Positions 1 to 7,382 are shown, numbered from the stretch's first letter. The stretch is DNA of 20,123 bases from an uncultured Collinsella sp. (GCA_900759435.1 CAAEVD010000168.1:1-20123); one strand, 5' to 3'. Made by a program: numbers and translations. Notes: a model not told the origin generated them from the sequence alone.

Positions 1-1961
1 GGGATCTGCACGATGACGAGAATGACGCCGATAGCCTTGCCGATATGCTTAAACGTGGTGGACAGCGCATAGATGATATTGACGTAGGTGAACGAGATGG
101 CGATGCCGCCCAGCACGAACAGCAGCGGGCTGACGCACTGCACGCCGATCACCAGATCGCCTACCGTAACGATGATGGCCTGGAACGCGCCCAGGATCAC
201 CAGGAGCAACCAGCGGCCAAAGTAGCCCTGACGCGCGGTAAAGCTGCCGATGCCTTCGCGGTCGACCTCGAGCTTGTAGATGGCGATAAGCACGTAGCCG
301 CCCACCCACAGCGCCAGATTGGTATAGAACGGGGCAATGCCCGAACCAAAGCTCTTGACCGGATAAATTGACTTTGAGGTCAGCTCGACCGGAGATGCCA
401 TGAAGTCTGCAACGTCATCGACGTCGACGCCCATCAGGCCGGCCAGCTCGCCCATGGACTCGGAGGTCTGTAGCGCCGCGATGTCGTTGGCGGCGGTTCC
501 GAGCTTGTCCTGGACCTTGGCAAGCGAGGCATCGGTCTGGGACAGCGTGGTCTTTGCCTGCTTGAGCGTGGCGTCGAGCTGCGCCAGCGTGCCGCGCGCG
601 CTCGCTATCGTGGGGGTCATACCCGATACAATGCCGGTCAAATCGCCCGAAACGGCGGCAAAGGAGTCAAGCGCGCTCGAAGCTTTCGGCAGTGCGTTCT
701 GCCCCAGATCGGTCTGAGCCTGACCGAGGTTGGCCGTACCGGTCTGAATTGCCGCGTTGAGTGCGTTGCTCGCGTTCGAGATTGCCGTAGCGTCGTTTGC
801 CATGGCGCCCGACTGTGCAGAAAGGCCATCCTTAATGCTCTGCAGCTTCTGGTTTTGCTCGCGAAGCGAATTGATGGTCGATGCGATGAGCGCGTCGGCA
901 TCCTCCGACCCCGTTGACGTATCGTTAGCGAGAATCTGCAAGCGCTCGATGACAGCGCTGTTGTGGTCAATCGTCGCCTGAAGGGATTCGAGCGAGTTGT
1001 CGATACGAGTGGTCGTGGACGCAACCGTACCGGTGAGTTTGCCGATCGCGGCGTTCGCAGAAGCCGATGTCTTGCTCAGCACGATGCTGCCCTCCGAAAG
1101 TGCCTTGGAGAGCGAGGTGATGGACTTGCCAGCCGTGGTGCGAGCTTCGCCCAGCAGATCATTACCCTGAGCGATTGCCTGCGTTAGCGAAGGCGCCTGT
1201 CCCTGCAGGCCTGCCAACGCAGCATCGGCCGAAGCAATCGAGCTGCTTGTCTTGTCGATGGCGGTGTTCATGTCGCCGATGGAATCACGTACTTCGCCCA
1301 GGGTATCAGACGCCTCGGACACCGAGCCCGCCAGCGAATCCTTGGTCTGGGTTGCTTTGTCTTTAAGGTCGATGCCAGCATCTTTGGCAATGCCCGCGAC
1401 GGTCTCGCCCACCGTGGAGACAAACTCCGAGTTGATCTGCTCCTCGATGGTGTTGGCACCGGTATCGGTGACCTTAGGCGCAATGGCGCTCTTTTTCTCG
1501 TTGACGTAATAGGTGAGCTTCGGCTGATGGTAATTGCCGTCGAGCATCGAGACGAGATTGTCGGAGAAGTTCTTGGGAATCACGATGGCGGCATAGTATT
1601 CGCCACTTTCGACGCCCTCTTTGGCATCTGCCGCCGAGTCGACGAAGGTCCAGCCAAGCTGGTCGTTCTCCTTGAGCTGGTCAACTACCTTATCGCCTGC
1701 GTTAAGCTCGCCCACTAGGTCGTTCTGGGTGCCCTGATCGTTGTTGGCGATGGCGATTTTAATGCCCTGGGTATTTCCGTACGGATCCCAGTTGGCAACG
1801 ATGTTGTACCAGGCATACAGCGAGGGAATGACGCACACGCCCAGGGTAACCACCAGGGCGACGGGGTTCACGATCAATCGCTTGATGTCGCGTTTAAAGA
1901 TTGCAAAGGAAACCTTTGCATCGGATAGTTTGCTGCCGAGACTCACGCTTGGACCATCCAT
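1..1961 (-). CDS. YhgE/Pip-family membrane protein (3' end cut by window)
   Basis: Partial gene; the window edge removes the C-terminus after about 653 codons. The N-terminus reads MDGPSVSLGSKLSDAK and then one membrane helix with the family-typical SLYAWYNIVANWDPYG segment. This is followed by an extracytoplasmic region (NNDQGT, YYAAIVIPKNFS), a long Ala/Ser/Thr-rich coiled-coil-like stretch, and at least three C-terminal helices (NLALWVGGYVLIAIY and following). This order matches Pip/YhgE proteins, large membrane proteins first known as the Lactococcus phage infection protein and related to ESX/type VII and ABC-2-like membrane proteins; the cellular role is unsettled. The start is uncertain: in-frame ATGs lie at 1961, 1982 and 1997, and none has a good Shine-Dalgarno. 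I chose 1961 because family similarity begins just after it. A promoter and operator-like palindrome lie upstream (see separate entries). Confidence 0.85.
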   Translation of the reverse strand, partial: MDGPSVSLGSKLSDAKVSFAIFKRDIKRLIVNPVALVVTLGVCVIPSLYAWYNIVANWDPYGNTQGIKIAIANNDQGTQNDLVGELNAGDKVVDQLKENDQLGWTFVDSAADAKEGVESGEYYAAIVIPKNFSDNLVSMLDGNYHQPKLTYYVNEKKSAIAPKVTDTGANTIEEQINSEFVSTVGETVAGIAKDAGIDLKDKATQTKDSLAGSVSEASDTLGEVRDSIGDMNTAIDKTSSSIASADAALAGLQGQAPSLTQAIAQGNDLLGEARTTAGKSITSLSKALSEGSIVLSKTSASANAAIGKLTGTVASTTTRIDNSLESLQATIDHNSAVIERLQILANDTSTGSEDADALIASTINSLREQNQKLQSIKDGLSAQSGAMANDATAISNASNALNAAIQTGTANLGQAQTDLGQNALPKASSALDSFAAVSGDLTGIVSGMTPTIASARGTLAQLDATLKQAKTTLSQTDASLAKVQDKLGTAANDIAALQTSESMGELAGLMGVDVDDVADFMASPVELTSKSIYPVKSFGSGIAPFYTNLALWVGGYVLIAIYKLEVDREGIGSFTARQGYFGRWLLLVILGAFQAIIVTVGDLVIGVQCVSPLLFVLGGIAISFTYVNIIYALSTTFKHIGKAIGVILVIVQI

Positions 1962-1992
1962 CCTATCGTTTAGCCGAATCATGCTATTAACA

Positions 1993-2034
1993 ACCATTGT
2001 ACGAAGGCACTTTAGCGTCTCGCGGCACAATGGT
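1993..2034. promoter_or_regulatory. Inverted repeat in the leader of the Pip-family gene
   Basis: ACCATTGT at 1993-2000 and ACAATGGT at 2027-2034 form a perfect 8-bp inverted repeat separated by 26 bp. It lies between the candidate promoter and the most likely start codon. It could be a second operator or a leader hairpin. The same ACAATGGTGC decamer recurs on the minus strand upstream of cpsC (7308-7317), which may be chance. Confidence 0.3.
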
Positions 2035-2053
2035 GCTGAGTTTTGCGGGTAGC

Positions 2054-2089
2054 AATATACTACGAAGAGGAGTTAACGTACAGATGTAC
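2054..2089 (-). promoter_or_regulatory. Candidate promoter and operator palindrome of the Pip-family gene
   Basis: On the minus strand a TATATT -10 box (2054-2059) lies 17 bp from a weak -35 (2077-2082). The palindrome GTACAgaTGTAC (2078-2089) overlaps the -35. Palindromes of this shape are often bound by TetR-family repressors, and Pip-family genes are often next to such regulators; no regulator gene is visible here. The start site would be near 2047, giving a leader of about 85 nt. Confidence 0.4.
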
Positions 2090-2146
2090 AGTATCTTAAA
2101 TTCCCGCAGCTCCCAAAACCACAACCCGCACAAACTAGCAATCCAA

Positions 2147-2230
2147 CTAGTCATTGGGGACGTTCTTTAATGACTAGTCGTTTAAGAACGTCCCCAACGA
2201 CTAGTCATTCAAGAACGTCCCCAATGACTA
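2147..2230. repeat. 27-bp tandem repeat with an inverted flanking copy
   Basis: Two adjacent 27-bp units (2171-2197 and 2198-2224) share the pattern GACTAGTCrTTyAAGAACGTCCCCAA and differ at only a few positions. A further partial unit starts at 2225. An inverted partial copy (CTAGTCATTGGGGACGTTCTT read as plus strand, 2147-2167) precedes them. Each unit has the palindrome GACTAGTC in its middle. The array lies between htpG and the Pip-family gene with no ORF across it. It resembles REP-like extragenic repeats and is too short and spacer-free to be a CRISPR array. Confidence 0.75.
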
Positions 2231-2245
2231 CTCCGTACAAAAGCA

Positions 2246-2315
2246 AACGAGAGTGGAAAATCCCCCACTTCAAGCCCGCGCTCGAGCCAAAAGTGGGAAA
2301 TTATCCACTCTCGTT
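2246..2315. repeat. 25-bp imperfect inverted repeat, possible htpG terminator
   Basis: The arms 2246-2270 and 2291-2315 begin and end with AACGAGAGTGG / CCACTCTCGTT and pair at 22 of 25 positions around a 20-nt loop. It lies about 30 bp past the htpG stop codon. On the minus strand it is followed by a T-rich stretch, so it could terminate htpG transcription. Its length and symmetry also fit a small mobile-type or REP-like repeat. Confidence 0.6.
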
Positions 2316-2345
2316 CTAATCTAGTTACGGTGCCGTATCCCCGAA

Positions 2346-4370
2346 CTACATCAAGTTACAAACAGCTGCCGCGAAGGCTACGGGGTCCTCGGGGAGGATG
2401 CCCTCGACGAGCAGGGCCTGGTCGTAGAGCAGGCCGGAGTACTGCTTAATCTTGTCGGCATCGCCCGCCTTCTGGGCAGCGACGAGCTTGGCGAAGACCG
2501 GGTGCTTAGCGTTGAGCTCGAGCACGCGCTGGCTCTTGGGCATACCGTCGGGCGCGCCCTCGGGACCCTTCTGAAGCACCTTCTCCATCTCGAGCGAAAG
2601 CGGACCCTCGGTGGTGATGCAGGCGGGAGCGTCAGTCAGGCGCGCGGAGACGGCAACCTTCTCGACCTTGTCGCCGAGCGCCTCCTTCATGGCGTTAAAG
2701 AGGTCCTCGTTCTCCTTGGTGGCGTCCTCGGCCTCCTTCTTCTCGTCATCGGTCGCCAAGTCAAGATCGCCGGTCGCGACGTTCTTAAGCTCCAGGTGAC
2801 GATCCTCGACCTCAGGCTCGGCACCATCGGCAACTGCCTTCTCGGCAGCCTCGCGAGCAGCGTCATCCTCGTAGACCTTGGGCATATCGGCAGCCACGTA
2901 CTCACGCATGGCCTGGAAGGTGAACTCATCCACGTCCTGCGTCAGCAGCAGTACATCGTAGCCGCGGTCGAGCACGCCCTTCACGACGGGCATCTTGGCC
3001 AGACGCTCGCGCGAATCGCCGGCGGCATAGTAGATTGCCTTCTGGCCCTCGGGCATGCCCTTGGCATACTCGGCAAGGGTGATCATCTTCTGCTCCTTGG
3101 CAGACCAGAACAGCAGCAGGTCGGCGAGCTCGTCGGCCTTCATGCCGTAACTCGAGTAGATGCCGTACTTAAGACCGCGACCAAAGTTCTCAAAGAACTT
3201 CTCGTATGCCTCGCGGTCGTTGTCGCGCATGTCCTCGAGATCGGCGGTGATCTTCTTCTCGACACGCTTGGCAATGGCCTTGAGCTGACGATTCTGCTGC
3301 AGCGTCTCACGCGAAATATTGAGCGTCACGTCGGCAGAGTCCACGACGCCGCGCACAAAGTTGTAGTAGTCGGGCAGCAGGTCGTCGCACTTCTCCATAA
3401 TCAGCACGTTGGAGCTGTAGAGCGCCAGGCCCTTCTCGTAGTCCTTGCTGTACAGATCGAACGGGGCGCGACCCGGCACAAACAGCAGTGCATCGTACTC
3501 AAGCGTGCCCTCGGCATGAAAGCTGATAGTGCGCGCGGGATCGTCAAAGTCGTGGAACGTGGACTTGTAGAACTCGTCGTAATCCTTCTGCTCAACGTCA
3601 GAGCTGCGCTTTTTCCAGATCGGCGTCATGGAGTTGATGGTCTCGAGCTCCTGGTAGTCCTCGTACTCGGGCTTGTAATCCTCCGGCGCGTCCTCGGGCT
3701 TGGGTTTCTGGCGACTCTTGCTCACCATCATCTGAATCGGGTAGCGCACATAGTTGCTGTACTGCTGAATCAGGCTCTTGAGGCCCCACTCGGTCAGGAA
3801 GCGATCGTAGGTCTCGGCCTCGCCGTCGGCGTCGAGCTTCTCGTTCTCGCGCAGCGTCAGGATGACGTCGGTACCGTGCTCAGCACGCTCGCCATCCTCG
3901 ATGGTGTAGCCTTCAAGACCGTCGGACTCCCAAACGTGGGCGGTATCCTCGCCATAAGCGCGGCTGACGACCCTCACGTGGCTGGCAACCATAAAGGCGG
4001 AGTAGAAACCCACGCCAAACTGACCGATGATGTCGACATCGGAGCCCTGCTGCTCGGCGTTCTCGGTCTTAAACTCCTCGGAGCCGGAATGGGCGATGGT
4101 GCCCAGGTTGCGCTCGAGCTCCTCGGCGGTCATGCCGATACCGTTATCCGAAATAGTGATGCTGCGGGCGTCCTTATCAAAGGAGACACGGATGGCCAGG
4201 TCGCCCTGGTCGAGTTTGACACTCGGATCCTGAAGGCTCTTAAAGTTGAGCTTGTCGACGGCATCGCTCGCGTTGGAGATAAGCTCGCGCAGGAAGATTT
4301 CCTTATTGGTGTAGATGGAGTTGATCATGAGGTCGAGCAGTTTTTTGCTCTCGGTCTTAAATTGACGCAT
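2346..4370 (-). CDS. htpG: Molecular chaperone HtpG (bacterial Hsp90)
   Basis: This 674-aa protein is a cytosolic ATP-dependent chaperone that acts as a dimer on partly folded clients. The N-terminal GHKL ATPase signatures are all visible: ELISNASDAVDKL (about residues 29-41, with the catalytic Glu and Mg-binding Asn), DNGIGM, GTIAHSGS, and GQFGVGFYSAF lid/glycine box. The middle domain carries the conserved arginine in NISRETLQQNRQLK. The C-terminal dimerisation part ends QALLVEGILPEDP..CNLM. An acidic, charged insert (EAEKAVADGAEPEVEDRH and following) lies before the C-terminal domain, as in several Gram-positive HtpGs. The start is well supported by AAAGGA 7 nt upstream of ATG. It is transcribed alone, downstream of a hairpin-containing leader. 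A 650-codon open frame on the other strand is a shadow. Confidence 0.97.
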   Translation of the reverse strand: MRQFKTESKKLLDLMINSIYTNKEIFLRELISNASDAVDKLNFKSLQDPSVKLDQGDLAIRVSFDKDARSITISDNGIGMTAEELERNLGTIAHSGSEEFKTENAEQQGSDVDIIGQFGVGFYSAFMVASHVRVVSRAYGEDTAHVWESDGLEGYTIEDGERAEHGTDVILTLRENEKLDADGEAETYDRFLTEWGLKSLIQQYSNYVRYPIQMMVSKSRQKPKPEDAPEDYKPEYEDYQELETINSMTPIWKKRSSDVEQKDYDEFYKSTFHDFDDPARTISFHAEGTLEYDALLFVPGRAPFDLYSKDYEKGLALYSSNVLIMEKCDDLLPDYYNFVRGVVDSADVTLNISRETLQQNRQLKAIAKRVEKKITADLEDMRDNDREAYEKFFENFGRGLKYGIYSSYGMKADELADLLLFWSAKEQKMITLAEYAKGMPEGQKAIYYAAGDSRERLAKMPVVKGVLDRGYDVLLLTQDVDEFTFQAMREYVAADMPKVYEDDAAREAAEKAVADGAEPEVEDRHLELKNVATGDLDLATDDEKKEAEDATKENEDLFNAMKEALGDKVEKVAVSARLTDAPACITTEGPLSLEMEKVLQKGPEGAPDGMPKSQRVLELNAKHPVFAKLVAAQKAGDADKIKQYSGLLYDQALLVEGILPEDPVAFAAAVCNLM

Positions 4371-4399
4371 GTGCAGTCCTTTCGCGCTACCCCTGCCCG

Positions 4400-4425
4400 C
4401 AAAAACGGCCCGGTTGCCCGAGCCG
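4400..4425 (-). terminator. Terminator-like hairpin in the htpG leader
   Basis: Read on the minus strand, CGGCTCGG-GCAA-CCGGGCCG forms an 8-bp stem (one T-G wobble) with a GCAA tetraloop, followed at once by TTTTTG. It lies 30-55 nt upstream of the htpG start, so htpG transcripts starting near the AT-rich TATAAA (about 4452-4457) must pass through it. No other gene on this strand ends here, so attenuation of htpG or release of a short leader RNA is possible. Confidence 0.55.
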
Positions 4426-4534
4426 CATCGCAGACCTGCTATGTTCAGACTTAGATTTTATAACCTATTAGCGCGCATATATACATACGGAATCGAAAAA
4501 CTGTATGTCAGAGCGCTCCGAAGCGCCAATTGCC

Positions 4535-4579
4535 TAGAAGCGTCCCTAACTGCCGGCAGAAAAGGAACGTCCCTATCTG
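4535..4579. repeat. 27-bp-period repeat related to the one at 2147
   Basis: CGTCCCTAACTG (4541-4552) is repeated as CGTCCCTATCTG (4568-4579), a period of 27 bp. The palindrome TGCCGGCA sits between the copies and AGAAG/GGAA precedes each one. The architecture (CGTCCC, AA, central palindrome, purine-rich tail, 27 bp) matches the array at 2171-2224, although the central palindrome differs. The stop codon of the acetyltransferase gene (4573-4575) lies inside the repeat. Confidence 0.65.
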
Positions 4580-5073
4580 TCGCCCAGCAGTTTGGCCATC
4601 CAGGCATGAGGCTGGCCTTCGTCTTCGTAGTCCACCGGGGCAATCTGCGTGTAGCCCGCCTTGGTGTAGAGCGGCAGCACGTACTCCTGTGCATGCAACT
4701 TTATGAGCTTGGCGCCGGCATCGCGCGCAGCAGCTTCGCTGGCTTCGACAATCTTGCTTGCCAGACCGCGACGGCGCATGGTGGACAGCACGGCGACGCG
4801 CCCCATAATATAGGTCTCCCCCGCTGCGACGCCTTCGTCCATATCGCACGCCGGCGAAACCGGAGCCTCTGAATCTGCCGCGCGCTCCAGTTCCTCGGGA
4901 AACACGCGCGAGCAACCGGTGAGCTCGCCGTCCACGTACAGCGTCACATGGATGCAAGTCGGCGCCTCATCGATCGCGTCGAACTCGCTCTCGTAGCCCT
5001 GTTCGTCCATAAAAACGGCGCGGCGCACCAGCGCCGCGTCCTCAAAGCAACCCGTCTTAAGTTGGATATCCAT
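4573..5073 (-). CDS. GNAT-family N-acetyltransferase
   Basis: This 166-aa protein has the length and fold pattern of a single-domain GNAT enzyme, which moves an acetyl group from acetyl-CoA to an amine; the acceptor cannot be told. Motif A is clear: a hydrophobic strand YIMGRVAVL (about 88-96) then the acetyl-CoA pyrophosphate loop MRRRGLA (about 100-106). Motif B is the HAQEYVLPLYTKAGYTQI segment with the usual PLYxKxGY turn. The opening (FEDAALVRRAVFMDEQGY) resembles ElaA-like and related GNATs. AAGGGG lies 6 nt before the ATG. It starts 39 bp after cpsB, so it may be the last gene of the cpsCDB unit. Its final codons run into a repeat element, so the C-terminus may have been trimmed or set by that insertion. 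Confidence 0.88.
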   Translation of the reverse strand: MDIQLKTGCFEDAALVRRAVFMDEQGYESEFDAIDEAPTCIHVTLYVDGELTGCSRVFPEELERAADSEAPVSPACDMDEGVAAGETYIMGRVAVLSTMRRRGLASKIVEASEAAARDAGAKLIKLHAQEYVLPLYTKAGYTQIAPVDYEDEGQPHAWMAKLLGDR

Positions 5074-5112
5074 AGCAGCCCCTTCATTCGATGCGAACGT
5101 TGGGGGAAAATT

Positions 5113-5760
5113 TTAGCGGAAATGAGCTCCCACGCTAAACTTCGCGCGTGCTTTTGCCAGGCAATCGTAGTGGCCCACGTTGTGGGCATCGCTCGCGATA
5201 TAGCTGTACAGGCCCTGCTTAAACAGGCGCTGCGCCGGCTTCTTTTCGCGACCGAATCGTCCACCTGCGATAAAGTCCGCCGAAGCCTGCAGTTTACAGC
5301 CCAGGTCGACCAGGCGTTCAGCCACGCTCACATCCTTTTGAATCGCACGATAGCGCTCGGGATGGGCAATAATCACCTGGTAACCGCGACACTGCAAGTC
5401 GTAGATCGTGTTCTCGTATTCCTCAAAGTCATACGAATCAGCACGCGTCGAGAGCTCAAGCAAAAACTCGTTTGAGTCATCGAAATGCAGGCGATCGGCC
5501 CATTCGATGCCCAAATCCATGAGCTTGGCATGATTGACCTCAAAGCCCATCTGCAAATGCATATCGCCCGCATGCGCGCAAAGCAGTCGATAGGCCTCCC
5601 ACATTTTTTCGAAGTCGAAATACGGGTCCCGGCAGTGTGGCGTACACACCATGTGCGTAACGCCGACGGCGCGGGCCGCCTCGAGCATCGCCAAGCTTTG
5701 CTCGAGGTTCGCCGCGCCGTCGTCAACACCGGGCAGGATATGGCAGTGGATGTCTCTCAT
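5113..5760 (-). CDS. cpsB: Tyrosine-protein phosphatase, PHP type (CpsB/YwqE)
   Basis: This 215-aa protein belongs to the Mn-dependent PHP-domain phosphatases that dephosphorylate the BY-kinase of capsule or exopolysaccharide systems. The N-terminal metal motif IHCHILPGVDDGA (about residues 4-16) is diagnostic. Further metal-site residues appear in TPHCRDPYF, in the GFEVNH segment, in VIIAHPERYRAI, and in YIASDAHNVGHY near the C-terminus. The length is slightly below that of the well-known members (about 240-255 aa). GAGGG lies just before the ATG. It follows cpsD by 24 bp, which is the expected kinase-phosphatase pairing. Acting in the cytoplasm, it should reset the tyrosine cluster of CpsD and so cycle polymer assembly. 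Confidence 0.93.
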   Translation of the reverse strand: MRDIHCHILPGVDDGAANLEQSLAMLEAARAVGVTHMVCTPHCRDPYFDFEKMWEAYRLLCAHAGDMHLQMGFEVNHAKLMDLGIEWADRLHFDDSNEFLLELSTRADSYDFEEYENTIYDLQCRGYQVIIAHPERYRAIQKDVSVAERLVDLGCKLQASADFIAGGRFGREKKPAQRLFKQGLYSYIASDAHNVGHYDCLAKARAKFSVGAHFR

Positions 5761-5784
5761 ATCGCCCTCTTATCTGCGTCGTTG

Positions 5785-6543
5785 CTATTTCTTAAAGCGT
5801 TTCGCCTTCGCAGGGGTGCCCGTTGCAGCCGCGCCGCCGACAGCGGGATTGACCCCAGCCGCAGCGTTGTTCTGCGCCTTGTCCCCGCCATAATACGAGT
5901 AATAGTAGTCGTGGCTCGAGGCATCGCAGCAGTTCATGACCGTACCGATCACATTGACCTCTGCCTTGTTGAGCTGATCGAAGGCAGCGATGATCTCGTT
6001 GCGCTTGGCAAAGTCCTGACGGACGACATAGATGGTACCGTCGGTGATCGCGGCGACTTCGGCAGCGTCGACAAAGGTACCCACGGGCGGCGTATCAAAG
6101 ATGACGTACTGGTACTTTTCCTCCAGCGCGGCGACAAGCTTGGCAAAGCGGCGCGAAGCGATAATGTCGGCCGGGTTGGGAATGCGCGGCTCGGCGTCGA
6201 GGAAGAAGAAGTTGGGCTGACCGGTTTCGACGACAGCCTCGTCAACCGACATCTGGTCGGAAAGGACGGCGTACAGGCCACCGGAATGACGGAGACCCAG
6301 CAGGTTGGCAAGCATACGGTGGCGCATGTCGCACTCAACGAGCAGAACGCTCTTGCCGCTGGTTGCGATGGCCTGGACCAGGTTGAGCGCGATGGTGGAC
6401 TTGCCCTCGTTGGGAATGGAAGAAGTCACCGTAATGGACTTGATGGGCGTATCGACACTCGCAAAGCGAATGTTGGCGAGCAGCGTCTTGGCTGCATTGT
6501 TAAAGGCGAGGGTATCGCCGGTTTTCTTCTTACTACGGGCCAT
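5785..6543 (-). CDS. cpsD: BY-type tyrosine kinase of capsule/exopolysaccharide synthesis
   Basis: This 252-aa cytoplasmic ATPase is of the CpsD/CapB/YwqD type. It has the Walker A motif SSIPNEGKST (41-50), Walker A' VLLVECDMR (66-74) and Walker B YVIFDTPPVG (146-155), in the order unique to bacterial tyrosine kinases. A C-terminal tyrosine cluster, YYYSYY (213-218), is the expected autophosphorylation site and substrate of CpsB. The tail is Ala/Gly-rich and basic at its very end (KAKRFKK). The gene begins 3 bp after the cpsC stop codon, so the two are translationally coupled. As in Gram-positives, the membrane activator (CpsC) and the kinase are separate proteins. It should regulate polysaccharide chain length and export. 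Confidence 0.95.
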   Translation of the reverse strand: MARSKKKTGDTLAFNNAAKTLLANIRFASVDTPIKSITVTSSIPNEGKSTIALNLVQAIATSGKSVLLVECDMRHRMLANLLGLRHSGGLYAVLSDQMSVDEAVVETGQPNFFFLDAEPRIPNPADIIASRRFAKLVAALEEKYQYVIFDTPPVGTFVDAAEVAAITDGTIYVVRQDFAKRNEIIAAFDQLNKAEVNVIGTVMNCCDASSHDYYYSYYGGDKAQNNAAAGVNPAVGGAAATGTPAKAKRFKK

Positions 6544-6546
6544 GGA

Positions 6547-7203
6547 TTACTTACCGCCCTTCACAACGGGGAAACGGCCGATGACGGGCACACCGAGCAG
6601 CTCGACGGCATCGTCAACGGAGCGGACGCGGGTATTGAGCATGTCGAGCAGCACGACAATTGCAACGGCGACGAACAGGCCGGCCAGAGCGGCGACCGCG
6701 ATGTAGAGCTTGCGGTTGGGGCCGCTGGGCTGGGTGGGGATCTTTGCCTTGTCGATGACGTTGACAGCCTGGGCAGCGTCGACGTCCTGGGCCACGGTAG
6801 ACACCGAGTTGGCAATGGCGTTGGCAACAGCGGCGGCACCGTCGGGGCTGTCGCCAGTCACGGACAGCGAAATGACACGAGTCGTGGTCTCGCTCGTAAC
6901 GCTCACCTTGTAATCATCCAAGTTGGAAAGACCCAGCTCCTTAGCAGCACCGCTCTTGACGCTGTCGCTATCGAGCAGCGTCGCGATATCGTTAGAGAGC
7001 ATCTGGCTCGCCGACAGGTCGTTGTAGTAGCTCGTCTGGCTACCATCGGTCTTGGCGAGAATGTACATGCTCGTCGTGGCGGTGTAGGCGTTGTCCATCA
7101 TAGCGAAGGACACGACGCCCATGGCGATCGCGCAGACCACCGGGAGGGCAATGACCAGCTTGAGGTGCTTTTTAAGCAGCTGGAACAGTTCGAGAAGGGT
7201 CAT
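6547..7203 (-). CDS. cpsC: Wzz/CpsC-type chain-length and kinase-activator protein
   Basis: This 218-aa membrane protein has the Wzz layout: a short cytoplasmic start (MTLLELFQLLKKH), helix 1 (about 15-35), an extracytoplasmic domain (about 40-160) with YTATTSMYILAK and LLDSDSVKSGAAKELGL, a Pro-rich segment (PTQPSGPNRK), helix 2 (about 167-186), and a cytoplasmic tail ending in GVPVIGRFPVVKGGK that should contact and activate the kinase. It lacks a fused ATPase domain, as in Gram-positive CpsC/CapA. It is first in the cpsC-cpsD-cpsB order. An AAAGG Shine-Dalgarno lies 8-9 nt before the ATG. No glycosyltransferase, flippase or polymerase gene is adjacent, so the polymer it serves must be encoded elsewhere. 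Confidence 0.92.
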   Translation of the reverse strand: MTLLELFQLLKKHLKLVIALPVVCAIAMGVVSFAMMDNAYTATTSMYILAKTDGSQTSYYNDLSASQMLSNDIATLLDSDSVKSGAAKELGLSNLDDYKVSVTSETTTRVISLSVTGDSPDGAAAVANAIANSVSTVAQDVDAAQAVNVIDKAKIPTQPSGPNRKLYIAVAALAGLFVAVAIVVLLDMLNTRVRSVDDAVELLGVPVIGRFPVVKGGK

Positions 7204-7314
7204 GCAGCTTGCCTTTCATTTCCCTAGTTCATATCGACAAAACTGCTCGTATGATATCGCATCTTTTTTTTGCCAAGTCCGAACTCTATACATAAGATAC
7301 AGCGCTTGCACCAT

Positions 7315-7326
7315 TGTTGCGCAACA
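7315..7326. promoter_or_regulatory. 12-bp perfect palindrome upstream of cpsC
   Basis: TGTTGCGCAACA is a perfect 12-bp palindrome about 110 bp upstream of the cpsC start, next to the terminator-like hairpin of the histidine kinase gene. Its position suits an operator for the cps unit, but no regulator or confident promoter could be assigned in the 7204-7382 gap. Confidence 0.25.
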
Positions 7327-7328
7327 TT

Positions 7329-7358
7329 AACGCCGCACCGGCAGCCCCGATGCGGCGT
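7329..7358 (-). terminator. Hairpin after the PhoR-like gene
   Basis: ACGCCGCA / TGCGGCGT form an 8-bp perfect stem 25 bp beyond the histidine kinase stop codon on the minus strand. The trailing sequence (TTAATGTTG) is only weakly T-rich, so termination may be inefficient or help may be needed. Confidence 0.45.
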
Positions 7359-7382
7359 GAAATTCACATGTTTGCAGTACCG

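Noticed and set aside
2085..2170. Short plus-strand ORF starting at ATG 2085 after GAGGAG
   Set aside because: The Shine-Dalgarno is about 12 nt away, the 27-codon product has no pattern, and it runs into the repeat array.
2171..2230. Possible CRISPR repeats
   Set aside because: The units abut each other without spacers, number only about two, and no cas gene is present.
2502..4454. 650-codon open frame on the plus strand over htpG
   Set aside because: It is antisense to an unmistakable htpG. Its Leu/Val/Gly-rich, low-complexity protein is typical of the complementary frame of a GC-rich gene, and it has no ribosome site or motif.
5485..7227. 580-codon open frame on the plus strand over the cps genes
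   Set aside because: It is antisense to cpsB, cpsD and cpsC, all of which have diagnostic motifs. The product is His/Asp/Gly-rich without any family pattern.
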